The translations under genes were made by a program, and so were the position numbers. This document shows, piece after piece, positions 18,178-28,160 of a stretch of 64,000 bases of DNA (positions are counted from its first letter, which is position 1; each line of letters begins with the position of its first letter). Below the pieces are notes generated by a model. The model was not told the origin of the DNA. It ran no database searches and saw only the letters and a list, made by a program, of their open reading frames with translations. Origin of the DNA: Rhizobium sp. BK316 (lineage in GTDB: Bacteria; Pseudomonadota; Alphaproteobacteria; Rhizobiales; Rhizobiaceae); assembly GCF_014193695.1 (NCBI RefSeq), contig NZ_JACHZR010000002.1, positions 744,001 through 808,000 on the forward strand, in the 5' to 3' direction.

Positions 18178-19527
18178 ATGTCCTCTGAAATCGATTCCTC
18201 GACACTTCTTTCCCGTGCAAGTCAATTGATCGATCTGGCGAAAAAGGCAGGTGCCGATGCTGCCGACGCCGTCGTCGTCCGCTCGCGTGCGCAATCGGTC
18301 AGCGTTCGCTTAGGCAAGGTCGAAGGAACCGAGTCTTCCGAAAGCGACGACTTTTCGCTGCGTGTCTTCGTCGGCAAGCGGGTGGCAAGCGTTTCCGCCA
18401 ATCCGGGTTTCGACCTCACGGCGCTGGCAGAACGCGCCGTCGCCATGGCCAAGGTCTCGCCGGAAGATCCATTCGCCTGCCTCGCCGATGAGAACCGGCT
18501 GGCAAAAACCTATCCCGATCTGCAGCTTCTCGACACGACCGAGGTTGGTGCCGATCAGTTGCGGGAGGCGGCTCTTGCTGCCGAAGCCGCAGCACTTGCA
18601 GTCAAAGGTGTCACCAATTCCTCCGGCGCTGGCGCCTCTGCCGGCATGGGCGGGCTCGTGCTCGCCACCTCGCATGGCTTCGAAGGCAGCTATATGGCTT
18701 CGCGCTTCGGCAACTCCGTCAGCGTGATCGCCGGTGAGGGCACCGGCATGGAACGCGACTACGATTTCGACAGCCGCCTCTATTATTCCGAGCTGGACGA
18801 TCCTGCCGAAATCGGCCGCCGGGCCGGCGAGCGCGCTATCAAACGCGTCAATCCCAGGCAGGTGCCGACCGGCAAGGGCATCACCGTCATCTTTGATCCC
18901 CGCATTGCCCGTGGTTTCGTCGGCCATATCGCCGGCGCCATCAATGGAGCGTCCGTTGCCCGCAAGACGAGCTTTCTGCGTGACAAGATGGGTGAGCAGG
19001 TTCTGAAGGCCGGCCTGTCGATCACGGACGATCCACTGATCGTGCGTGGCCCGTCCTCGCGTCCCTTCGACGGCGAAGGTGTATCGGGCGAACGGCTCGT
19101 GATGATCGAGGACGGCGTGCTTAAGCACTGGTTCCTGTCCACCTCCACCGCAAATGAAATCGGCGGGTTCGAAACCAACGGCCGCGGCGTACGCGGCGGC
19201 ACGTCGGTTACACCCGCCTCCACCAATCTGGCGCTGGAGCCTGGCGACATTTCGCCCGAAGAATTGATCCGCAGCGTCGGCAACGGCTTCTACGTGACCG
19301 AGCTGATCGGCCAGGGCGTCAACATGATAACCGGCGAATATAGCCGAGGCGCGACTGGTTTCTGGATCGAGAACGGCGAACTCACCTTCCCGGTATCGGA
19401 GGTGACGATCGCATCGAACCTCAAGGACATGTTCATGCGGCTGACGCTCGCCAACGACATCGACCGCAAGTTCGGTGTGGCGGCTCCGACCTTCGCCATT
19501 GAAGGCATGACGCTTGCCGGCCGCTGA
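18178..19527 (+). CDS. pmbA: PmbA/TldE metalloprotease-family protein
   Basis: A 449-residue TldD/PmbA family protein. Diagnostic stretches are RSRAQSVSVRLGKVEGTESSES near the N-terminus and, in the C-terminal half, DKMGEQVLKAGLSITDDP and TNGRGVRGGTSVTPASTNL. TldD/TldE form a heterodimeric protease that processes small peptides such as microcins and degrades the antitoxin CcdA in E. coli; TldE lacks the HExxxH site, and none is seen here, consistent with PmbA. The cysQ gene starts 16 bases after its stop. Confidence 0.9.
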   Translation: MSSEIDSSTLLSRASQLIDLAKKAGADAADAVVVRSRAQSVSVRLGKVEGTESSESDDFSLRVFVGKRVASVSANPGFDLTALAERAVAMAKVSPEDPFACLADENRLAKTYPDLQLLDTTEVGADQLREAALAAEAAALAVKGVTNSSGAGASAGMGGLVLATSHGFEGSYMASRFGNSVSVIAGEGTGMERDYDFDSRLYYSELDDPAEIGRRAGERAIKRVNPRQVPTGKGITVIFDPRIARGFVGHIAGAINGASVARKTSFLRDKMGEQVLKAGLSITDDPLIVRGPSSRPFDGEGVSGERLVMIEDGVLKHWFLSTSTANEIGGFETNGRGVRGGTSVTPASTNLALEPGDISPEELIRSVGNGFYVTELIGQGVNMITGEYSRGATGFWIENGELTFPVSEVTIASNLKDMFMRLTLANDIDRKFGVAAPTFAIEGMTLAGR

Positions 19528-19543
19528 CGAACGGATCGACGAG

Positions 19544-20350
19544 ATGAGCGACACGGACAACCGCTGGCAGAGCGATCTTGCACTGATCGCCGATGCTGCA
19601 AAACAGGCGGGCGCCGTCGCACTTGGTTTCTTCAACAAGTCACCGGAAGTCTGGTGGAAGAACGAGGAACGCTCGCCCGTCAGCGCCGCCGATTTTGCCG
19701 CCAATGAAACGCTCGAAACCATCCTGCGCGGGGCACGGCCGGACTATGGTTGGCTGTCGGAAGAGACGGACGACGATGCCGGCCGCCTGCAATATGATAC
19801 ACTGTTCATTGTCGATCCGATCGATGGCACCAGGGCATTTCTGGCCGGCAAGGACCTCTGGTGCGTGAGCGTCGGCATCGTCCATCGCGGCCGTCCCGTT
19901 GCCGGCGTACTCTACGCACCTGCACTGGACGAACTCTACGAGGCAGTGGAAGCCGGTCCGGCGCTGAAAAACGGCAAGCCGATCGCTGTGTCCATGCGCG
20001 GTGAAGGCGATATCAGCCAGCTTGCCGTCAGCGAGGAACTGTTCAAGATCCTGCCGGCAGCGGTCCGCGATCGCAGTGAGCGTGTCAAACATATCCCTTC
20101 GCTTGCCTACCGTATCGCCATGGTAGCCGATGGACGTCTGGACGCGACATTTGTAGGGCGCAACGCGCACGACTGGGATATTGCCGCTGCCGATCTCATT
20201 CTGGATCGCGCCGGTGGCCGCCTTGTGGATCTCTTGGGTCGCTCGGCAACCTATAATAGAGAAAAAATCAGCCACGACGCTCTTTGTGCAACGCCAACAA
20301 CCCGTCTCCAAGAATATCTGGACTTGCTCACTCAGCTAAGAGACGGTTGA
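19544..20350 (+). CDS. cysQ: 3'(2'),5'-bisphosphate nucleotidase / inositol monophosphatase family
   Basis: A 268-residue Mg-dependent phosphatase of the IMPase fold. Metal-site motifs are LSEETDDD, then FIVDPIDGTRAFLAGKDLW (D-P-I-D-G-T) and DWDIAAADLILDRAGG. CysQ removes the 3'-phosphate of PAP from sulfate assimilation; an inositol-phosphatase role cannot be excluded. ATG 19544 is preferred over an upstream TTG at 19514 that overlaps pmbA. It stands at the head of a run (DUF4170, waaA, HAD, lpxK) on the same strand. Confidence 0.88.
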   Translation: MSDTDNRWQSDLALIADAAKQAGAVALGFFNKSPEVWWKNEERSPVSAADFAANETLETILRGARPDYGWLSEETDDDAGRLQYDTLFIVDPIDGTRAFLAGKDLWCVSVGIVHRGRPVAGVLYAPALDELYEAVEAGPALKNGKPIAVSMRGEGDISQLAVSEELFKILPAAVRDRSERVKHIPSLAYRIAMVADGRLDATFVGRNAHDWDIAAADLILDRAGGRLVDLLGRSATYNREKISHDALCATPTTRLQEYLDLLTQLRDG

Positions 20351-20412
20351 CGTTTTCGTCAAAATCCCTCAGATGAGGGGCCGGAGGAGAATAGGCAGAA
20401 AAGAGAATAAAA

Positions 20413-20661
20413 ATGACGGACTCCGGCGGTAAAAAGCAGCTCCTGCACCTCGTATTCGGTGGCGAACTCGAAAACCTCGAAGGTATCCAGTTTCGGGATC
20501 TCAAGGATCTCGATATTGTCGGTATTTTCCCCGACTATGCTACGGCACTGACGGCCTGGAAGGGCAAGGCGCAACAGACGGTCGACAATGCGCACATGCG
20601 TTATTTCATCGTCCACATGCATCGTCTGCTCGACCCGCAGGATACGACTGGGAGCAAGTGA
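20413..20661 (+). CDS. DUF4170 protein
   Basis: An 82-residue cytosolic protein with the DUF4170 features LLHLVFGGELENL, DIVGIFPDYATALTAWKGKAQQTVDNAHMRYFIVHMHRLLDP. The family is essentially alphaproteobacterial, and the gene typically lies between cysQ and waaA, as here. Function not established; the constant neighbourhood suggests a link with Kdo/lipid A synthesis. AAGAG lies upstream of ATG 20413. Confidence 0.9.
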   Translation: MTDSGGKKQLLHLVFGGELENLEGIQFRDLKDLDIVGIFPDYATALTAWKGKAQQTVDNAHMRYFIVHMHRLLDPQDTTGSK

Positions 20662-20685
20662 GCCTCGCAGCAATCTGTTGGCCAT

Positions 20686-20708
20686 CCGCTGTCCACAGCG
20701 GAGGCTTT
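20686..20708 (+). terminator. Possible terminator after DUF4170
   Basis: Self-complementary CCGCTGTCCACAGCGG (seven pairs with a two-base centre, or six pairs with a four-base loop) followed by AGGCTTTTG. The T run is short, so it may only partly separate waaA from the upstream genes. Confidence 0.35.
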
Positions 20709-20828
20709 TGCGTATCGGTTCCTCGCCGTCGATCGACGCATTCTGGACAAATTAATCGGTCATTGCGGCCGCAACGATAATTAGGGAATTGGATTGATGT
20801 CGATCTGCATGGATCGGAGGTCTGCCGA

Positions 20829-22148
20829 ATGAGCTCCCGGATGGCGCGGATCGGTCTGAACGCGTACCGTCTGGCGGGAACTGTGGCGTCGCCGGTCGTC
20901 GGCCTCTACATCACCTACCGTACGGCCAAGGGCAAGGAGGACCGTGCCCGCCGGCTGGAACGGTTCGGCTATGCGAGCGCCAACCGGCCGCAAGGCCCGC
21001 TTGTTTGGTTCCATGCCGCAAGCGTGGGCGAAACCAATGCCGTCATTCCCCTGATCCGTGAGATTCGCCGCCGTGACATCAACGTCATCCTGACAACCGG
21101 CACCATCACCTCGGCAAAGCTTGCCGCCGAACGTCTCGGCGACGAAGCGATCCATCAATATGTACCGCTCGACCTGAAGCCCGCCGTCGGTCGTTTCCTC
21201 GATTACTGGCAGCCGGATTGTGCCATTATCGCCGAGTCCGAGATCTGGCCCGCGACCGTGCTGGAACTCGGCCGTCGCCGCATTCCGCAGATCCTCGTCA
21301 ATGCCCGCATGTCGGATCGTTCCTTCGCCCGCTGGCGCCGCCGTCCGGCGATTGCCGAGGCGCTGTTTGAAAATCTGGCGCTCGTGATTGCCCAATCTGA
21401 TTTGGATGCCGAGCGTTTCCGCGATCTCGGCGCCGTACCGGTCATCACCTCAGGCAATCTCAAGGTCGATACGGACGCGCCGCCCTATGATAGCGCTGTC
21501 TTCGCCCGCTACAAGAAGCAGATCGGCGACCGCAAGACATGGGCGGCGATCTCCACCTTCGACGGCGAGGAGAATGCTGCCGGAATCGTTCATCGGGCGC
21601 TCCGCGACCGCGACAGGCAATTGACGATCATCGTGCCGCGGCATCCCGAGCGCGGTGACGAGATCGAGGCCGCCCTCGTCAAGCAGGGACTGAAGGTCGC
21701 TCGCCGTACGCGCGATGATGTACTTTCTCCCGATATCGATATCTTCCTCGGCGATACGATCGGCGAGATGGGCCTTTATCTGCGCCTGACGGAAGTCGCC
21801 TTCGTCGGTCGCTCGCTTTTTGCCGAAGGCGGCCAGAACCCACTGGAGCCGGCGATGCTCGGCTGTGCCATCCTTTCGGGCGGCAACGTGCAGAACTTCC
21901 GCGAGGCCTATCAGAAGCTCGCCCGCAGCGGCAGCGCCCGCATGGTGCGCGATACCGAGATGCTGGCGAAGGGCGTGCACTATCTGCTGACCAATGATGA
22001 GGCGCGGGGCAATATGATCCAGGCTGGCATTGCCACCGTGCACGAAATGCGCGGCGCGCTCACCGCCACCCTGAAGGGACTGGAGCCCTATATCAATCCG
22101 CTGACGGTCAAGGCGCGCCTGCTGCCGAAGGCCGTGGCGCAGGCTTGA
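20829..22148 (+). CDS. waaA: 3-deoxy-D-manno-octulosonic acid (Kdo) transferase
   Basis: A 439-residue membrane-associated glycosyltransferase (GT30) that adds Kdo from CMP-Kdo to lipid IVA. Characteristic stretches are WFHAASVGETNAVIPLIREI, VILTTGTITSAKLAAERL and, near the C-terminus, VAFVGRSLFAEGGQNPLEPAMLG with a conserved E-G-G-x-N-x-x-E-P nucleotide-sugar motif. ATG 20829 has GGAGG eight bases upstream. The HAD gene and lpxK follow, so lipid A/Kdo assembly genes are clustered. Confidence 0.95.
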   Translation: MSSRMARIGLNAYRLAGTVASPVVGLYITYRTAKGKEDRARRLERFGYASANRPQGPLVWFHAASVGETNAVIPLIREIRRRDINVILTTGTITSAKLAAERLGDEAIHQYVPLDLKPAVGRFLDYWQPDCAIIAESEIWPATVLELGRRRIPQILVNARMSDRSFARWRRRPAIAEALFENLALVIAQSDLDAERFRDLGAVPVITSGNLKVDTDAPPYDSAVFARYKKQIGDRKTWAAISTFDGEENAAGIVHRALRDRDRQLTIIVPRHPERGDEIEAALVKQGLKVARRTRDDVLSPDIDIFLGDTIGEMGLYLRLTEVAFVGRSLFAEGGQNPLEPAMLGCAILSGGNVQNFREAYQKLARSGSARMVRDTEMLAKGVHYLLTNDEARGNMIQAGIATVHEMRGALTATLKGLEPYINPLTVKARLLPKAVAQA

Positions 22149-22157
22149 GGAGCTGTC

Positions 22158-22880
22158 ATGTCGGCAGAGGTGAAGATCAAGGGCATCCTCTTCGACAAGG
22201 ACGGTACGCTGCTCGATTATGACGAAAGCTGGCTGCCGGTGAACCGCGAACTGGCCCGCATCGCCGCCGAAGGCGACACAGCTCTGGCCGACCATCTGCT
22301 TGCCACATGCGGAATGGATCCCGTGACGGGTCATATCGTTCCCGACAGCCTGCTTGCCGCCGGCAATACCCGTCAGATCGCCGAAGGCCTCGTCGCTGCC
22401 GGCTCGAAGGTCGAGGTCATCGAGTTGACGATCAAGCTCGACGATCTCTTCGCCAATGCCGCCGAATTCTCCGTGCCGGTCACCGATCTCTCGGTCTTCT
22501 TCGGCCGCCTGCACAAACGCGGTTTCAAGCTCGGCATCGCCTCCAGCGACAACGAACGCTCGATTCGCCAGACGGCCCAGCGTTTTGGTATTTCCAACTA
22601 TGTCGATTACATCGCCGGTTATGACAGTGGTTTCGGCAGCAAACCGGAGCCCGGCATGGTGCTCGGTTTCTGCGCTGCGACCGGCCTGTCGCCGGAAGAG
22701 GTCGCCATTGTCGGCGACAACAACCACGATCTTCATATGGGCAGGAATGCGAAAGTGGGACTGACGATCGCGGTTCTGACAGGCACCGGCTCGCGTGAAT
22801 CCCTGTCCGGTGCAGCCGATCATGTCTTCGACGACATAACCGGCATCGAGGCCCTGCTGTCGGATCTTCAGCTGGCCTGA
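22158..22880 (+). CDS. HAD-family hydrolase (phosphoglycolate phosphatase-like)
   Basis: A 240-residue HAD phosphatase. Motif I is ILFDKDGTLLDYDESW (D-x-D-G-T intact), motif II LGIASSDNE, motif III/IV FGSKPEPGMVLGF and EVAIVGDNNHDLHMG. The cap domain lies between motifs I and II as in phosphoglycolate phosphatases, but the substrate is not readable. It begins nine bases after waaA with GAGGAG upstream, so it is co-transcribed with it; a phosphatase step in the same pathway is only a guess. Confidence 0.88.
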   Translation: MSAEVKIKGILFDKDGTLLDYDESWLPVNRELARIAAEGDTALADHLLATCGMDPVTGHIVPDSLLAAGNTRQIAEGLVAAGSKVEVIELTIKLDDLFANAAEFSVPVTDLSVFFGRLHKRGFKLGIASSDNERSIRQTAQRFGISNYVDYIAGYDSGFGSKPEPGMVLGFCAATGLSPEEVAIVGDNNHDLHMGRNAKVGLTIAVLTGTGSRESLSGAADHVFDDITGIEALLSDLQLA

Positions 22881-22984
22881 CGCGCAAAGACTTGCATTTT
22901 CATGCGTTTTGGCTTCTCAATCCGCCCGGTCGATTTTGGAGGACCTCGTCATGAAGGGCGGGGCAAGGGAAACAGGACGGCATC

Positions 22985-24028
22985 ATGATATCCGAAGCGC
23001 CGCCTTTCTGGTGGAGGCGGGCAGGTTGGCAGGCTTGGATCCTATCGCCCCTTTCTTTCCTCTATGGCCGCGTGGCGGGTTACCGCATGGCCCATGCGCG
23101 CCGCGCCTCGGTTCCGATCCCCATCATCTGCGTCGGTAATTTCACCGTCGGCGGCGCTGGCAAGACGCCGACCGCGATTGCGATTGCCCGTGCCGCGAAG
23201 GCCAAGGGTCTGAAGCCCGGTTTCCTGAGCCGCGGCCATGGCGGCTCCCTCGATGTGACTGTTGTTGTCGATCCCGCGCACCATCGTGCCGTTGCCGTCG
23301 GCGACGAGCCGTTACTGCTGGCGCAGGAAGCATTGACGGTAATCTCCCGCCGGCGTGTCGATGGTGCGGTCAGACTGGTCGAGGAAGGCGCCGATTTCGT
23401 TATCATGGATGACGGCTTCCAGAGCGCACGCCTCGCGATCGACTATGCGCTTCTGGTGATCGATGCGACGCGGGGTCTCGGCAATGGCTATATCGTGCCA
23501 AGCGGACCGGTGCGTGCACCGGTGGGCCTGCAACTGCGCCAGGCGACCGCACTTCTGAAGGTCGGAGATGGCAATGCGGCCGACCGCATCGTCCGTATCG
23601 CAGCCCGCGCGGCAAAGCCCTATTTCACGGCTGCGCTGAAAGTGCCGGGCGAGAACCATCTCGAAGGCCTGAAGGTGCTTGCCTTTGCCGGCATTGCCGA
23701 TCCCGAGAAATTCTTCCGCACTGTACGTTCGCTCGGCGCAACCATCGAGGTCGCGACCTCCTTCGGCGATCACGAACACCTCAGCGAAGAAGAGATCGAC
23801 GGTCTCCTGACGACCGCGGACCAGCAGAACCTGACGATCGTCACGACTTCGAAGGACTTCGTGCGCCTTGCAGGCCATCACGGCAAGGCGGAACAACTTG
23901 CGGCCCGCTGCCGCGTGGTGGAGGTGGAAATGGCCTTCACAGACCCGCTCGCCCCCGGCCTCATCATCGACCGGGCTTTCGAGGCCTGCCGGGAACGGCG
24001 GCTCAAGGAGGCAAAGGCAAAAACTTAG
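22985..24028 (+). CDS. lpxK: Tetraacyldisaccharide 4'-kinase
   Basis: A 347-residue inner-membrane kinase that phosphorylates the 4' position of the lipid A disaccharide. It begins [26 protein letters not shown], has the P-loop [20 protein letters not shown] and the later FLSRGHGG and [11 protein letters not shown] motifs of LpxK. Length is normal. It is the last gene of the lipid A cluster and overlaps the convergent DUF2093 gene by four bases. Confidence 0.95.
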   Translation: MISEAPPFWWRRAGWQAWILSPLSFLYGRVAGYRMAHARRASVPIPIICVGNFTVGGAGKTPTAIAIARAAKAKGLKPGFLSRGHGGSLDVTVVVDPAHHRAVAVGDEPLLLAQEALTVISRRRVDGAVRLVEEGADFVIMDDGFQSARLAIDYALLVIDATRGLGNGYIVPSGPVRAPVGLQLRQATALLKVGDGNAADRIVRIAARAAKPYFTAALKVPGENHLEGLKVLAFAGIADPEKFFRTVRSLGATIEVATSFGDHEHLSEEEIDGLLTTADQQNLTIVTTSKDFVRLAGHHGKAEQLAARCRVVEVEMAFTDPLAPGLIIDRAFEACRERRLKEAKAKT

Positions 24029-24252
24029 CGTTGGGTCGGCAGAACGCCGGCACGCCGATCGGCTTCGAGCGCCGAGGCGACGTCGGCATAGGGTTCCTGT
24101 CGCGCTACGCTCCAGTAGCGAAGCTCGTCGAGCGGGACCTGCTTGCCGGTGAGTGCGCAGACAACATAGGAGCCGGGTGACAGAATCTGGAAGTCGCCGT
24201 CGAGATAACGGATCTTCGCTTCGCGGTTCCCGTGTCCTTCGAACAAGTTCAT
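24025..24252 (-). CDS. DUF2093 protein
   Basis: A 75-residue protein starting [20 protein letters not shown] and containing [33 protein letters not shown], the DUF2093 core. Found mainly in alphaproteobacteria; no function known. ATG 24252 has GGAG and AGGGA just upstream; the frame is open further to 24354 but without a better start. It overlaps the 3' end of lpxK on the opposite strand by four bases and lies downstream of mutL on the same strand. Confidence 0.88.
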   Translation of the reverse strand: MNLFEGHGNREAKIRYLDGDFQILSPGSYVVCALTGKQVPLDELRYWSVARQEPYADVASALEADRRAGVLPTQR

Positions 24253-24319
24253 GCGCTCCATTCCCTGTGGTCTGTCATCTGTCTGCCATACTCCCCGAGA
24301 GGCAGTTTTGCCAGCTTTT

Positions 24320-26134
24320 TCAGCTCCGGCCGAACAGCCGCTCGATATCGGCAAGTTTGAGTTCGATATAGGTCGGGCGTCCGTGATTACACTGACCGGA
24401 GCCCGGAGTGACTTCCATTTGACGCAAGAGTGCGTTCATTTCTTCCGGCCGCATCCGCCGCCCTGATCGCACTGAGCCATGGCAGGCCATGGTCGCCGCC
24501 ACATATTCGAGCTTGGCGGAGAGACCGGAGGCCGTATCCCATTCGGCGATCTCGTCGGCAAGCTGGCGGATGAGGCCTGACGCATCCACTTCGCCCAGCA
24601 TGGCTGGCGTCTCGCGCACGGCAATGGCGCCCGGCCCGAAGCGTTCGATCGCAAGGCCGAGTTCGGAAAGCTCTGCCGCATGTACCATCAGCCGGTCGCA
24701 ATCCTCCTCGGGAATATCGACGATTTCAGGGATCAGCAGCACCTGTGAGGCGAGCCGCTTGGAATGCAGCGCCTTGCGCATCGCCTCGAACACCAGCCGC
24801 TCATGGGCCGCATGCTGATCGACGATGACGATGCCGTCATCCGTCTGGGCAACGATATAGTTTTCATGGATCTGCGCCCTTGCGGCCCCAAGCGGGTAGC
24901 GCGCCACCGGTTCGGCGGCGGCTGCCTGCGCTTGCGGTACCGGCTCGAAACCCGGTTCTGAACGCGCCGTCGGGTGGACGAGCCCATCGAAGGAAGCCTG
25001 CGGCCGCTCGCCGAAACCGGCAGTCGCCTGGTATGGCCGGGAAGGGGAGGTTGCCGCAGACCACGGCGCCTGCGGCCGCTGCGGTGCTGCCTGGAAGCCG
25101 GGGCGGAAGGCGCGCAGCATGTCGCTTGCGCCTGTCGTTGCAGCGCGGCTGCCGTCTCGCGCCAGTGCCTCGCGGACAGCGCCGACGATCAACCCGCGCA
25201 CCAGTCCCGGATCGCGGAAGCGGACGTCGGATTTTGCCGGATGCACGTTGACGTCCACCAGTGCCGGATCGAGCGTGATCGACAGCACCGCGACCGCATA
25301 ACGGCCCGCCGGTATTGTTTCGGCATAGGCGCCGCGGATTGCCGAGAGGATGAGTTTGTCCTGCACGGGGCGGCCGTTGACGAAAGCATATTGGTGGGCC
25401 GAATTGCCCCGGTTGAAGGTCGGCACGCCGGCAAAGCCGGTCAATTGAACGTCCTCGCGTTCGGCGTCGATGGCGATCGCATTGTCACGGAAATCCTTGC
25501 CGAGCACCTGCGCCATGCGCGCCAGATGATCCTCGCCGGTTGCCGGAAATTCCAGCGTCGAACGATCGGGACCCGACAGCACGAAACGCACGCGCGGAAA
25601 GGCGATCGCCATGCGTTTGACGATCTCGGTGATGGCCGCCGCTTCCGCCTTCTCCGTTTTCAGGAATTTCAGCCGCGCCGGTGTGGCGAAGAACAGGTCG
25701 CGCACTTCGACGATCGTTCCCGGATTGGCCGCTGCCGGGCGCAGATGCACGATCTTGCCGCCGGCAACCGAAATTTCGTTGCCTGCAGCGCTGTCACGTC
25801 TGCGGCTCGAAATGCTGAGCCGCGCCACCGAGCCGATCGAGGGCAACGCTTCGCCCCGAAAGCCGAGCGTGCGGATATCGTCTAGCGTATCCGATATCTT
25901 CGAGGTGCAGTGCCGCCGCACGGCAAGCTCAAGATCGGTGGCATCCATGCCGGAGCCGTTATCGCTGACACGCAGAAGCGCCTTCCCGCCGCCGGCGGTT
26001 GCGATTTCGATGCGCGTGGCGCCCGCATCGAGCGCGTTTTCAATCAGCTCCTTCGCAGCACTCGCCGGCCGTTCGATGACTTCGCCGGCGGCAATCTGGT
26101 TGATGAGCGTTTCGGAGAGCTGTCTGATGGCCAT
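24320..26134 (-). CDS. mutL: DNA mismatch repair protein MutL
   Basis: A 604-residue GHKL ATPase that couples MutS mismatch recognition to downstream repair. The N-terminus [23 protein letters not shown] is canonical, with ATP-site motifs [25 protein letters not shown] and [13 protein letters not shown] Pro/Ala-rich linker (about residues 340-420) leads to the C-terminal dimerisation domain with [12 protein letters not shown] and QCNHGRPT. The ACHGSVRSG and CxHGRPT motifs are those of the endonuclease-capable MutL type; the DQHAAHER motif is also present. ATG 26134 has GGAG nine bases upstream. Divergent from the PAS-receiver gene. Confidence 0.95.
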   Translation of the reverse strand: MAIRQLSETLINQIAAGEVIERPASAAKELIENALDAGATRIEIATAGGGKALLRVSDNGSGMDATDLELAVRRHCTSKISDTLDDIRTLGFRGEALPSIGSVARLSISSRRRDSAAGNEISVAGGKIVHLRPAAANPGTIVEVRDLFFATPARLKFLKTEKAEAAAITEIVKRMAIAFPRVRFVLSGPDRSTLEFPATGEDHLARMAQVLGKDFRDNAIAIDAEREDVQLTGFAGVPTFNRGNSAHQYAFVNGRPVQDKLILSAIRGAYAETIPAGRYAVAVLSITLDPALVDVNVHPAKSDVRFRDPGLVRGLIVGAVREALARDGSRAATTGASDMLRAFRPGFQAAPQRPQAPWSAATSPSRPYQATAGFGERPQASFDGLVHPTARSEPGFEPVPQAQAAAAEPVARYPLGAARAQIHENYIVAQTDDGIVIVDQHAAHERLVFEAMRKALHSKRLASQVLLIPEIVDIPEEDCDRLMVHAAELSELGLAIERFGPGAIAVRETPAMLGEVDASGLIRQLADEIAEWDTASGLSAKLEYVAATMACHGSVRSGRRMRPEEMNALLRQMEVTPGSGQCNHGRPTYIELKLADIERLFGRS

Positions 26135-26208
26135 GAGCCTATTCTCCAGGATTCGCGGTCCGGAGGAAAGGGTTTTCAGCGGGCCTCGGGCAAGTGCTGG
26201 AGGCTTCT

Positions 26209-26224
26209 CCCCCAAATTTGGGGG
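26209..26224. promoter_or_regulatory. Perfect 16-bp palindrome between mutL and the PAS-receiver gene
   Basis: CCCCCAAATTTGGGGG reads the same on both strands. It lies 75 bases upstream of mutL and 94 bases upstream of the divergent PAS-receiver gene, ten bases from a CtrA-type box. It could be an operator; no known regulator is assigned. Confidence 0.5.
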
Positions 26225-26233
26225 TCACTATTG

Positions 26234-26248
26234 TTAAGCGGCTTTTAA
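26234..26248 (+). promoter_or_regulatory. CtrA-type box TTAA-N7-TTAA
   Basis: Exact match to the alphaproteobacterial CtrA consensus TTAA-N7-TTAA, 70 bases upstream of the PAS-receiver gene. CtrA is the master cell-cycle regulator in this group. The short consensus can occur by chance, but the intergenic position supports it. Confidence 0.5.
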
Positions 26249-26317
26249 GACAAAAACGGCATTTTATTCATATGCCTCCGAAACTGCGAAAATCGGACAG
26301 ATGTGGGATGTGAATGA

Positions 26318-28030
26318 ATGAGTGCCGGCTTCGAAAAGGCGGACACATCATCTGCCAGTGACGCGCTGCCGCCTGAGGCTGATCTTCAGACGGTGCTTTT
26401 GGACGCGGCATGCGACAGTCTTTCTGCTGCGTTCGTCATCTATGACCGCAACGATCTTCTTATCTTCGCCAGCCGCCAGGTCATGGAATTCTTTCCGGTA
26501 CCCGGGGATGTGCTGCGGCCGGGTACCCGGCTCCGTGATTTCCTGGGTGCGGTCTACGATACCGGCCTCCGCGAGCAGACCCTTGTGCACCAGGTGGTTT
26601 CGCTCAGCCGCGAGGACTGGTTGTCCCAGCGCATCGCCTCCCATTGGCGCGAACGTTTCGAAGCCGTCGAGCGCCACGGTGCCGACCGCTGGGTGCGCTT
26701 TTTGAAGCGCCGCCTGCCGAACGGCTACGGCGTGACCATCATCTCCAATATTTCGGAGGCGCGTAAGCGCGAGGAACAGTGGCGCTACGATCTGGAGCGC
26801 GTGCAGCTCACCGAGGACATTCTCGACCATTTGCCGTTCCCGCTCTTCGTCAAGGATCGCAACCTCACCTATGTCGCCGTCAACAAGGCCTTCTGCGAGA
26901 AATACCAGACGACGGCGGACGAGGTTCTCGGCCGCAAGAGCGGTGATCTGTTTTCGCCTGATATCGCCAAGCGCTTCGAGGAAAGCGACCGCCACGTGCT
27001 GGAAACCGGTGAAATGTCGGTCGCCCGCCAACGCCAGATCGCCCGCGACGGCACGGAGCGTGACATTGTCAGCCGCAAGCACAGGATCGGCAAGCCTGGA
27101 CGTTATTTCCTCGTCTCGACCATGCAGGACCTGCCGCGCGACGGCGGCGATCTCGACGAATTCAATCAGGCCACAGAGATCACCACCTCCAGCAACCAGA
27201 CCTATCGCCGCGCCTATGTGCCGGTGCCGAACGCATCTCAGCGCCGCGAGCCGGCGGCGATGGAGGCGATCGTTCCGGAAAACTTCTCCGGCCGAAAGAT
27301 ACTTGTCGTCACGGCGGATCTCGCCGCCGAGACTGCCGCGCTACGCACGCTTGCCAAATACGGCTTCGAATCCTGCTCCGTCCGCGGCGAGGACGAGGAA
27401 GAAAAGTTCCTCGATATCGCCAGCTGCTCCGGCATCTCGCTTGATCTCCTGATCATCGATAACCAGATGGGCATGCGCTGTCTGGAGCTCGCCGAACGAT
27501 ACGGCATTCCCGCCCTTGTCATGGATGGCTTTCAGATCGCCAACGAGTTGACCTTCCAGATCGCCCGCCACTTCAACCGCAATGGACGCGGCGGCACAGA
27601 AGGCGACTGGGAAATCACTACGACTGAAGAAAACGTGGGCCTTCAGGTTCTCGTCGCCGAGGATAACGACATCAACCAGATCGTCTTCACGCAGATCCTC
27701 GAAGGTCTCGGCTACCGCCATCGGATCGCGACAACCGGCGAAGAGGTTGTTCGCCTCTGGGCCGAACATCGGCCGCAGATCGTGCTGATGGATATTTCGC
27801 TGCCGGTCTTCAACGGCTTTGAAGCCTCGCGCCTCATTCGCCAGATGGAAGAGGGACAGGGCACGCGAACTCCTGTTATCGGTGTGCTGACACAGGCCTT
27901 CGAGCGCGATCGGGCTGAATGCGCCAAGGCCGGCATGGATGACGTCATCATGAAACCGGTCAGCCCGGATATCCTTGAAACGGTATTTCAGAAATACCTG
28001 ATGGACGAGCCGATCGAGGTTCGAAGCTGA
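26318..28030 (+). CDS. PAS-PAS-receiver signalling protein without a kinase domain
   Basis: A 570-residue cytosolic protein. Two PAS-like segments lie at about residues 30-150 (AAFVIYDRNDLLIFASRQV) and 165-280 (HLPFPLFVKDRNLTYVAVNKAFCEKY). A degenerate receiver-like domain follows near 325-420 (KILVVTADLAAETAALRTL), then a complete receiver near 443-565 with acidic pair Glu448/Asp449, phospho-acceptor Asp492 in VLMDISLPVFNG and Lys546 in IMKPVSP. No DHp/ATPase or DNA-binding domain is seen, so it probably receives phosphate from a kinase or phosphotransferase encoded elsewhere. A GGDEF/EAL gene follows about 130 bases on, suggesting a c-di-GMP signalling unit. Confidence 0.82.
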   Translation: MSAGFEKADTSSASDALPPEADLQTVLLDAACDSLSAAFVIYDRNDLLIFASRQVMEFFPVPGDVLRPGTRLRDFLGAVYDTGLREQTLVHQVVSLSREDWLSQRIASHWRERFEAVERHGADRWVRFLKRRLPNGYGVTIISNISEARKREEQWRYDLERVQLTEDILDHLPFPLFVKDRNLTYVAVNKAFCEKYQTTADEVLGRKSGDLFSPDIAKRFEESDRHVLETGEMSVARQRQIARDGTERDIVSRKHRIGKPGRYFLVSTMQDLPRDGGDLDEFNQATEITTSSNQTYRRAYVPVPNASQRREPAAMEAIVPENFSGRKILVVTADLAAETAALRTLAKYGFESCSVRGEDEEEKFLDIASCSGISLDLLIIDNQMGMRCLELAERYGIPALVMDGFQIANELTFQIARHFNRNGRGGTEGDWEITTTEENVGLQVLVAEDNDINQIVFTQILEGLGYRHRIATTGEEVVRLWAEHRPQIVLMDISLPVFNGFEASRLIRQMEEGQGTRTPVIGVLTQAFERDRAECAKAGMDDVIMKPVSPDILETVFQKYLMDEPIEVRS

Positions 28031-28160
28031 ATAAAATACAGGTCAACCCCCAGTTTTTGGGAATGCTTCGGGTTGTATCGCGGCCGATTTACTATCGAAT
28101 TGTTAAGATTTGCCGGTCATTCTTCACCAGGGTGTGGAGGAAAATCTCGGGTTTGGAGTG

